Below, in pieces: positions 56,665 to 64,000 of a stretch of 64,000 nt of DNA. A program made the position numbers and the translations under genes. Below the pieces are notes generated by a model. The model searched no databases and was not told the origin of the DNA. It was given only the letters and a program-made list of their open reading frames with translations. This DNA is from Delphinapterus leucas. Its lineage: Eukaryota > Chordata > Mammalia > Artiodactyla > Monodontidae. Positions within the stretch are counted from its first letter, which is position 1; each line of letters opens with the position of its first letter. The stretch lies in NCBI RefSeq assembly GCF_002288925.2, contig NW_022098058.1, forward strand, positions 1,312,021 through 1,376,020. The letters run 5' to 3'.

Positions 56665-57149
56665 AAAGAATGGATAAAGAAGTTGTGGTATTTACATAAA
56701 ATGAAATATTAATCGGCCATAAAAAAGAAAGAAATCTTGTGGAATCTAAAAACAACAATAACAAAACCAAACTCAGGAAAAAGAGATCAGATTTGTGGTT
56801 ACCAGAGATACAGGGGGTGAGATGGGGGGATTGGAGGAAGGTGGTCAAAAGGTACAAACTTCCACTTATAAGATAAATAAGTACTGAGGATGTAATGTAC
56901 AACATTGATGACTATAGTTAACACGGCTACAGAGTATATCTGAAAGTTAAGAGAGTAAATCCTAAGAGTTCTCATCACAAGGGAAATTTTTTTTTCCTTT
57001 TTTTTGTATCTGTATGAGATGATGGATAACTAAACTTGCAGCAGTCATTTCACAACATATGTAAGTCAAGTCACTATGCTATATACCTTAAAGTTACACA
57101 GTGCTATATGTCAATTATATCTCAATAGAACTGGAAAAAAATTTTTTTT

Positions 57150-57345
57150 AATAAATCAGAACAGGAGTTGCCTATGGGGGTGGAAACTGACCAGGTGAGG
57201 TCACCAGGAACTTTTCAGAGTGATGGAAATGTTTCCTTGACTGGGGTGGTAGTTACTCAGGTGTATACATTTATCAAAACTAGTCTAATTGTATAATAAG
57301 ATCTGTATATTTCTCTGTATGAAATTTAACTCATTTAAAAAACAC
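57150..57345 (+). mobile_element. L1 3' UTR fragment
   Basis: cttttcagagtgatggaaat, gtgtatacatttatcaaaac and tgtatgaaatttaactcatt, a separate L1 tail directly after the nested L1. Confidence 0.6.
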
Positions 57346-57349
57346 TATA

Positions 57350-58255
57350 GCCAGGAAAATACACTGTTGTTTATATACATATAATACATCATATATACAC
57401 ACATATACATAATACCTATAATCTTAACTATATAAAACTGGTATGTGCATAAGGCTAATCTGACCAGATAATAGCACAGCAAGTGAAAACAAGTAATTCA
57501 GAAGGAAGGCAGGGGTTTAAAATTTTATTTCTATTTTTGCTGTTATAATATTGTTTGAGCAAGAGATTTTTAAAAAGTTAACAAGAACTCAACTCTTGTT
57601 TTGTTCATGCTGCTGGTACTGTGTGCTACCTTTCCAGGAAATGGCCTAAATCTTGCACCAGGAATTCCGGAGGACCAAAGCAGAGTATCCATACAGTGCC
57701 TGTGAGTCTGCTGTGCCACCAGATCCCCATCAGGACTGAGGCACTCACTCCCCAAGTGCCCAGGAGTGCTGGCTGTTGAGGGCTCCCAGTTACAACTCCC
57801 CTCAGGCCTTGACCTCAGCCAAGGACACCACTCACTCCACATTATGCCCCCTCCTCAGACACTTGCATCAATGACTGTGGCATAGGTGGTCCCGCCACAC
57901 TTTGGACAACTCTGAAGGATCATTCCAGCTTCAGAGATTCCCAGGGATTGATTCTGCTGCCCTCACTCCCTCAGAGGTGTTGTTGCTGAGAGCAGTTCCA
58001 TAAACCTACACATAAACTTCCGAAAGCTTGGGACAATTGCTTTCCCCATTGAACAAAAGGTACCATTTTGTAGGCTGAATTTCCATCACATCAGCCTGGC
58101 TAACAAGGCAAAATGAACCCTACAGCCAAAGCATGATGCCAAAAGAAGAAAGCACAGAATGGCAGAGGATGGAGAGAAGAATTAGGAATGTACACCTCTG
58201 TCCTGTCTCCTGGAACATATGAAGTCCACAGGAAATATCTCAAGGCTGAGTGAAC
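57350..58255. other. Upstream flank, no gene seen
   Basis: 57365-57425 is a TA/TACA-rich low-complexity patch. The rest is unrecognised. Confidence 0.45.
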
Positions 58256-58256
58256 A

Positions 58257-58623
58257 GGGACTTCCCTGGTGGTCCAGTGGTAAAGAATCCACCTTACAAT
58301 GCAGGGGACTCGGGTTCGATCTCTGGTCAGGGGATTAAAGATCCCACATGCCATGGGGAAACTAAGCCCACATGCCACAACTACTGAGCTTGCATGCCTC
58401 AACTAGAGAGCCTTCGTGCTGCAAACTACAGAGCCCACGAGCCCTGGAACCGGTGCACCACAACTAGAGAGAAGCTTTTGCACCACAACAAAGAGCCTGA
58501 GCACCACAACGAAAGATCCCGCATGCCTCAACAAAGATCCCACGTGCTGCAACTAAGACCCGACACAGCCAAAACTAAATTAAATAAATAAATAAATAAA
58601 TAAATCTTAAAAAAAAAAAAAAA
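58257..58623 (+). mobile_element. CHR-type SINE, ctcaactagagag subtype, full length
   Basis: cttccctggtggtccagtgg, taaagaatccaccttacaat, cgggttcgatctctggtcag, ctgcaaactacagagcccac and catgcctcaacaaagatccc, with an (aaat)n plus poly-A tail. TSD ggctgagtgaaca / gactgcgtgaaca at 58244-58256 and 58624-58636. Confidence 0.94.
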
Positions 58624-58639
58624 AGACTGCGTGAACAAA

Positions 58640-59030
58640 TAGGTACTATACACCTATCTCTTTCATGGTGCTTCTCATATTGCAAGCACAGCAGAAGATC
58701 ATTTGCATGGAAGGTCTTAGACCTGCTCCATTCTGACATTACAGTAGTTCTGGAGTTTCGATAACTTAATGCCAAAATTTGTTTAGCTTGACAATGATCA
58801 AACTAAAGTCATTTTTACCTGCCACAGCAGATGAATGTTCAAAAACTGTCACAATTTCTGTAGCCACAAGTCCATTGCAATGCCATGGCCATTGTCTATG
58901 ACAATCAACCTCTGGGCAGCCATCACCAGTCATTCACAGTCCACCAGATCACATCATCTCTTCACAGTACAAAATGTTGTCAGTCTTTACAGTGGTGTGA
59001 TTTTTGAGTGAGTGATAATTTTTTTTTTTT
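58640..59030. other. Upstream flank, no gene seen
   Basis: Unrecognised sequence between two SINEs. Confidence 0.4.
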
Positions 59031-59049
59031 TACTTAAAAAAACTTTTTT

Positions 59050-59205
59050 TTTTTTTTTTTGCGGCTCCGAACGCGCAGGCTCAGCATCCATGGCTCACGG
59101 GCCCAGCCGCTCCGCGGCATGTGGGATCTTCCTGGACCGGGGCACGAACCCGTGTCCCCTGCATCAGCAGGCGGACTCTCAACCACTGCGCCACCAGGGA
59201 AGCCC
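59050..59205 (-). mobile_element. CHR SINE, short form with 3' deletion, antisense
   Basis: In sense orientation the copy runs from the head through gagcggctgggcccgtgagc to cctgcgcgttcggagccgc, then straight to poly-A. The 'gctccgcaacgggagaggcc...gcgtacc' block of about 47 bases is absent. TSD taaaaaaactttttt at 59035-59049 and 59206-59220. Resembles the deletion subfamilies described for cetacean CHR-2. Confidence 0.93.
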
Positions 59206-60905
59206 TAAAAAAACTTTTTTGACTGCAGTAAAATACACATAAGGTTTATCACCTTAACCATTTTTAAGTGTACAGTTCAGTGACATTAAGTATATTCACA
59301 TTGCTGTGCTACCACCACCATCTATCTCAGGAACATTTTCATCACCCCAAACTGAAATTCTGTACCCACTCCCCAGCTCCTGGAAACCTTCATTCTACTT
59401 TCTGCCTCTGATTTTGACTGCTCTAGGTTTCTCATATAAGTGGAATCATACAGTATTTGCCCTTTTGTGACTAGAAGATTTCACTTAGCATAATGTCCTC
59501 AAGGTTCATCCATGTAGTAGCATGTGTCAGAATTTCATTCCTTTTTTAAGCCTAAATAATATTTCATTGTTTGTATAGACCACATTTTGTTTATCCATTC
59601 ATCCATTGATGGACATTTGAGTTGTTTCCACATTTTGGCTATTGTGATTAATGCTGCTATGAACATTGTTGTATAAATATTTGTTCAAATCCCTGCTTTC
59701 AGTTCTTGTGTGTATATATCCAGAAGTAAAATTGCTGGATCATATGGTAATTCTATCTTTACTCTTTTAAGGAACTGCCATACTGTTTTCCACAGTGGCT
59801 GTACCATTCTACATTTCCATTAACAGTGTACAAGGGTTCCAATTTCTCCCCATTCCCACTAACACTTGTTATTTTCTGTTTTGATAGTAGCCATCTTAAT
59901 GGGTATGAAGAGATACCTTATCATGGTTTTAATTTGCATTTCTCTAGTGATTTGTGATGTTCAGCATCTGTTCATGAGCTTACTGGCCATTTATTTTTCT
60001 TCTTTGGAGAAATGTCCTATGTCCATTTTTTTTTTAATATCTTTATTGGAGTATAATTGCTTTACAATGGTGTGTTAGTTTCTGCTGTATAACAAAGTGA
60101 ATCAGCTATATGTATAATATATCCCCATATCCCCTCCCTCTTGCATCTCCCCCCCACCCTCCCTATCCCACCTCTCTAGGTGGACACAAAGCACTGAGCT
60201 GATCTCCCTGTGCTATGTGGCTGCTTCCCACTAGCTATCTATTTTACATTGGGTAGTGTATGTATGTCAATGTCACTCTCTCACTTCATCCCAGCTTACC
60301 CTTCCCCCTCCCCGTGTCCTCAAGTCCTTTCTCTACGTCTGCATCTTTATTCCTGTCTTATCTCTAGGCTATGTCCATTTTTTAATGAGGTTGTTTTTAA
60401 TGCTGTTGTTGAGTTGTAAGAGTTCTTTATGTATTCTGGATATTAACCCTTTATCAGATAGATGATTTGCAAATATTTTTTCCCATTCTGTTCATTGCCT
60501 TTTCACTCTGTGGCCTTTGTTGCACATAAGTTTTAAATTTTGATGTAGTCCAATTTATCTATTTTTCTGTTGTTGCCTATGCTTTTGATGTCATATCCAA
60601 GAAATCACTGCCAAATTCAATGTCATGAAACTTTTCCCCTATGTTTTCTTCTAAGAGTTTTATAGTTTTAGCTCTTATATTTAGGTCTCGAATCCATTTT
60701 GAGGTGTTTTTTTTTTCATATGGTATAAATTAAGGGTCCAATTTCATTCATTTGCAAGTCAATATCCAGTTTTCCGAAAACTCTTTGTTGAAAAGACTGT
60801 CCTTTCCCCATTGAATGGTATTCGAACCCTAGCTGAAAATCATTTGACTATATATATGAGGGTTTGTCTCTGGGCTCTTTATTCCATTGGTCCATATGTC
60901 TGTCT
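59206..60905 (-). mobile_element. L1 3' end (about 1.35 kb), antisense
   Basis: Reverse L1: ttaaccatttttaagtgtac, gtggaatcatacagtatttg, cacttagcataatgtcctca, tttatccattcatccattga, gctggatcatatggtaattc, atatccaagaaatcactgcc and aaaagactgtcctttcccca. Interrupted at 60031-60368 by a younger L1. Confidence 0.88.
60031..60368 (-). mobile_element. Younger L1 3' end, antisense, with TSD
   Basis: Poly-T start, ttggagtataattgctttac, gtgttagtttctgctgtata, ctgtgctatgtggctgcttc and tgcatctttattcctgtctt. This is a cetartiodactyl/cetacean L1 3' UTR of about 340 bases. TSD ctatgtccattttt at 60017-60030 and 60369-60382. Confidence 0.9.
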
Positions 60906-61009
60906 GTAAGTGAAAGACCACATTCAATATCCTTTTAGAACAACTCTGATGTTCAGCCTCCCAGATTAAAGTCTTCCACTGAATCTGTTTCCATACATGC
61001 TTTTCCAAA

Positions 61010-61105
61010 AGACTGTACACTTCTTAGGAGCCAAGACCATGTCTAGTTTTTTTAACCTCAGTGCCTGGCACTATACCTGGCACATAGTAGGTGCTCCAAA
61101 AATAT
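61010..61105 (+). mobile_element. L2 3' tail
   Basis: cttcttaggagccaagacca and actatacctggcacatagta, ending ggtgctccaaaaatat. Confidence 0.65.
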
Positions 61106-61109
61106 GTGT

Positions 61110-62210
61110 CCCAGATGTGGCAAGATCCCGGTGGGCAAGTTTTGCTCATCATATGCCCACCTTGAATGGGGACTCAGCATTTCAATGCATTCTCAAAAGA
61201 GATTAAACTCTGCAACACATTAATAAGCAATGTCTATTTTACCAAAGAATTGTTGGGGAGACAGAAAGGAAAGTTTACACTGCACATAGTGTGACGAGAT
61301 TTCATAAAAGTTCCTTTAAATATTTTTCTTCTTTTCCCTCAAAGTCTTCTCCCCTGCAGTTAGTTCATTTTTGCTCCTTCTCTTCCTCTTCCTTTTTCTC
61401 AGCCTCTAAAAACTATGCTCTATTGTCCCAAAGCCATTCGTTTCTCAGCCTTAGAGTACCAACCCACTCAACCAAATATGAACCTGGTGGTTAGTTAATG
61501 GAGCAGAACCATCTATATATTGTTCTTCAGGCTTAATGCTTAGGAACTCATCTTCACCCCCACCCCAAGCAGCTGATCAAAGTGTTCACCCACCTACATA
61601 CGTTTCCTGAAATGAGGAAGGACGGGCAGTCCTAAGCGAGGAAAGAATCTACTGCTAAGAAAATAAGACTTTTTTCCATTGGGTTACAAAGATATATTGA
61701 GTGAATGAGTTGAGATTATCACTATCAAGCCTCAGTCAATGTCAAGATACAGATGCCTGCCAGAAGCTGCAGTTCCACCTAATCCTAACCCCTTCTCCTG
61801 CAGGGCCCTGGTCAACTACTCTTCAGTGGGTTCCTGGCTTAACAGAAACCACAGCAAAGCTCTCAGCCTGAAATAAAGAGCCTTCTGGGTCACTATGGTG
61901 TCTCCTAGTGTGCTTTCTCTGGCTCTGTGGGTCTCTAGTTCCTAAGCCCACCTGTCTTGCTGGGCCCTCCTTTATTGGCATCCAGGCCCCCACCTGTCTT
62001 CCTTGTCTCTGATCCACGTAAGTGCTCTGACCGTTATTACCTCCCTGGTATAGCCTCCAGCCTACTCTGATCTGTCTACCAGACATGGCCCTCTTCCACC
62101 CTAGATCCACTGCTTCGGTTCTTTCCTGAAACCGGATACTGAACTTTTCAGAGAAAGAGGAGTAGGATACAGAGTAATTCTGTTATTTAAACACTTACTC
62201 TGTGCTGAGT
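61110..62210. other. Upstream flank, no gene seen
   Basis: Unrecognised sequence. 61370-61400 is a CT-rich run. Confidence 0.45.
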
Positions 62211-62214
62211 GCTG

Positions 62215-62400
62215 TGATTAAGAGTTCTTAACCAGCATGTTTGGGTTGAATGCTGCTCTGCCACTCATAAGATATGTGACCTTGGGCAAGTCACTTGACC
62301 TTTCTGTACCTCGGTTTTCTCATTTGGAATATAGAGATAATAATATTAAATAATATAGTAAATGCTCAATTCACGTTCATTGTTGATATTATTATTATTA
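62215..62400 (+). mobile_element. MIR, well preserved
   Basis: gctgctctgccactcataag, tgtgaccttgggcaagtcac, ttgacctttctgtacctcgg and aatatagtaaatgctcaatt. Confidence 0.85.
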
Positions 62401-62600
62401 CTGCTCACATGCACTGGCTTCATTTAATCCTCACAAAAATCTTGTAAAGTAAGTAGTATTCTCCCTGACTCATAGGTTTTACAAAAGAGGAAACTAGAGT
62501 TCAGAATAAAGTGAGTAACTTGCCCATGGTTACAGAGTCAGTAAGTGATAGAAGCAAGATCTAAACGTGGATCTGTTTGACTCCCCCAGACCCCATGCCC
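62401..62600 (-). mobile_element. MIR
   Basis: ggcttcatttaatcctcaca, acaaaagaggaaactagagt, taacttgcccatggttacag and atctgtttgactcccccaga. It faces the previous MIR tail-to-tail. Confidence 0.75.
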
Positions 62601-62764
62601 TTGCCATCGTGTCAGACCTCCTCCAAAGGCAACTACCTCCAAAGAGTGGTCAAGGCTCCTTGGGGAAAAGGAGACAAGAGGCCAGCAGCTGGGGCAATTC
62701 AGGGAGTGATGGAGAGAGGTGGAATGAATATTAAACCAGAGTTAAAGTAAGCAGCCCCACTTAG

Positions 62765-63080
62765 TCACTCACTAAGTGCACACGCAACCAGTCTTCAATA
62801 CCCTCATCTAGAAAATGGGAATGATAGTATTGTGTTTATAACAATAAAAATAATTAGCCCTGTGCTGGGAGCAGTAAATTGGTGTGTGGTATAAGTCATG
62901 TGAAAGTACTCTGCATGTTGTGAAATGTATCACAAATGTAAGACTACTATTCAAAGTCAGTATGGGATAGTGGAAGAGACAGTCTTTGGAGTCAAGAGAA
63001 ATGGGGTCACACTGCAGTAGCTGGGTATCCTGGACAGGTTATTTCACTTCTCTGAGCCTTGATGTCCTCTTGAATAGGGA
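62765..63080 (+). mobile_element. Two MIR fragments
   Basis: 62785-62890 (taccctcatctagaaaatgg, ccctgtgctgggagcagtaa) and 62955-63080 (agtctttggagtcaagagaa, tttcacttctctgagccttg). Confidence 0.6.
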
Positions 63081-63084
63081 TATA

Positions 63085-63575
63085 TCAGACTCTGTCACTT
63101 GGAAGTGACAGAAAACCCAACTCAAACAGGCATTTGCATAAAAAGGGAGTTTTTTCTGACTCAAGTATTTGGTTTACAGCTGAGGCACACAATGTTGCCA
63201 AGTCACAGGTTCTCTCTTAACCTCTTAATTCTATTCTCTGCATTGTTTCATTCTTCCTAAGTTGTAGGCCCCCCATACCAGCACATCAAGATTACATCTA
63301 ACACCCTAAACAAGAGCAAAAAAACTTCTTTCCTGTGCAAGTTCTGTAATTAATTCTCACTGACCTGGCTTGGATCATGTGATGAATCCCTGGACCAACC
63401 ATTGAAGCTAGGAGATAAGGATATTCTGATTGGCCAGGCCCTGGAATAAGAGTGGTGGGATGAGCCCCACTAGAGCTGAGAATGGGGGAAAGGGAGCGGT
63501 TCCCCAAAAGACAAAATGCTATTGCCTGGAAAGGGGGGAATGGATGCTGGGCCAGCAGCAACAGATGTCTGTTAC
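63085..63575 (+). repeat. Old interspersed repeat of unrecalled family, copy 2
   Basis: tggaagtgacagaaaaccca, actcaaacaggcatttgcat, ctgattggccaggccctgga and cggttccccaaaagacaaaa, ending gaatggatgctgggccagca and acagatgtctgtt. Shares its 3' end with 46325-46750. Confidence 0.55.
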
Positions 63576-63579
63576 AGGG

Positions 63580-64000
63580 GATGCAATGGCCACCTCATGG
63601 AGTTGTCTCGAGGTTTAAACGAGCCGTGCATATAAGTAGGAGATTGAGATGATTGTAGAGGAAGACAGGGCTCTACGAAGTAACATCCAAGCTACTGAGA
63701 AATCAGTGTGATGAGAACAAAATCAGTGCCCTGATGAGGCCAATGGAAAGTCCCAGGATAGGCAGTAAGGTGGTGGAACCCACACTGGACTGATGCTAGG
63801 GCAAAAGTCAAGGTCAGCCCCACAAGGGGTGAGGTTTAGGGCTCAGAATGGGCAGGTGATGAGATGTGGTTGGGATTGTGGCCAAAAGGCCAATGCTGGC
63901 AGAGCTGTGCCCCTGGCTTTCGGCTGAGTGGACAGCCTGTCCCCCTAAAAAGGCCAGGCCCAGCAGGCGAAGGAAACCATAGCAACCACAAGTTAAGGAA
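63580..64000. other. Upstream flank to window end, no gene seen
   Basis: No recognised repeat or coding signal in the last 420 bases. Confidence 0.5.

Larger units (their letters stand above)
54722..57145 (+). mobile_element. L1 (ORF2 3' half plus 3' UTR) carrying four SINEs
   Basis: Pieces 54722-54843, 55203-55500, 55690-55817, 56144-56318 and 56665-57145 join into one L1. Landmarks in order are gcacaacaaaggaaaccatc, ggacctgaatagacatttct, gtgggaatgtaaattggtgc, acttctaggaatgtatctga and ggaaacaacctgagtgctga, then 3' UTR (atgtaatgtacaacattgat, agagtaaatcctaagagttc). Many stops; no functional ORF. Confidence 0.85.

Noticed and set aside
1..64000. A novel multi-gene or defence-type system
   Set aside because: Both strands show only one host coding exon, repeats and non-coding sequence. 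Nothing suggests a gene cluster.

Overview
The window reads as nuclear DNA of a mammal and almost certainly a cetacean (whale or dolphin). Nineteen copies of the CHR group of tRNA-derived SINEs are visible. They share the head cttccctggtggcgcagtgg and a tRNA-like B box around ggttcgagcccyggtc. The high-copy short form (gagcggctgggcccgtgagcc, then a poly-A tail) is the cetacean type. The background is typical mammalian: MIR, L2 and L3/CR1 fossils, hAT-Charlie-type DNA transposons, MaLR-type solo LTRs, and L1 3' ends of several ages.

Only one protein-coding segment can be supported. It is the first coding exon of SRGAP3 (srGAP3/WRP/MEGAP, a SLIT-ROBO Rho GTPase-activating protein) on the minus strand at 40367-40433. 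It starts MSSQTKFKKDKEII and ends in a clean GTGAGA donor after 22 codons plus one base. Positions 1-40366 are therefore the start of SRGAP3 intron 1. Positions 40434 to about 41180 are the likely 5' leader. Positions above about 41210 are the upstream flank. The leader holds a long GT-rich microsatellite on the mRNA strand and several short upstream ORFs, one of 51 codons running through the microsatellite. A TATAAAA motif lies at 41205-41211.

Layout. 1-7.3 kb: heavily nested L1, SINE and hAT copies. 7.3-17 kb: mostly unique sequence with L2 and MIR. 17-24.2 kb: three SINEs, several MIRs and two copies of one old DNA element. 24-31.2 kb: L2, MIR and two SINEs. 31.2-43.3 kb: no CHR SINE, an old L3/CR1 copy at 36.4-37.6 kb, and the SRGAP3 promoter and exon 1. 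43.3-53.2 kb: SINEs, L1 3' end, L2 and MaLR LTRs. 54.7-57.3 kb: one L1 carrying four separate SINEs. 58.2-60.9 kb: SINEs and an antisense L1 with a younger L1 inside it. 61-64 kb: MIR cluster and an unclassified old repeat.

No second gene, RNA gene, CRISPR array or novel multi-gene system was found. Most long open frames are chance frames or lie in repeats. Repeat boundaries are by eye, generally within about 10-30 bases, and tighter where target-site duplications are quoted. Family names are from memory, with no library search.
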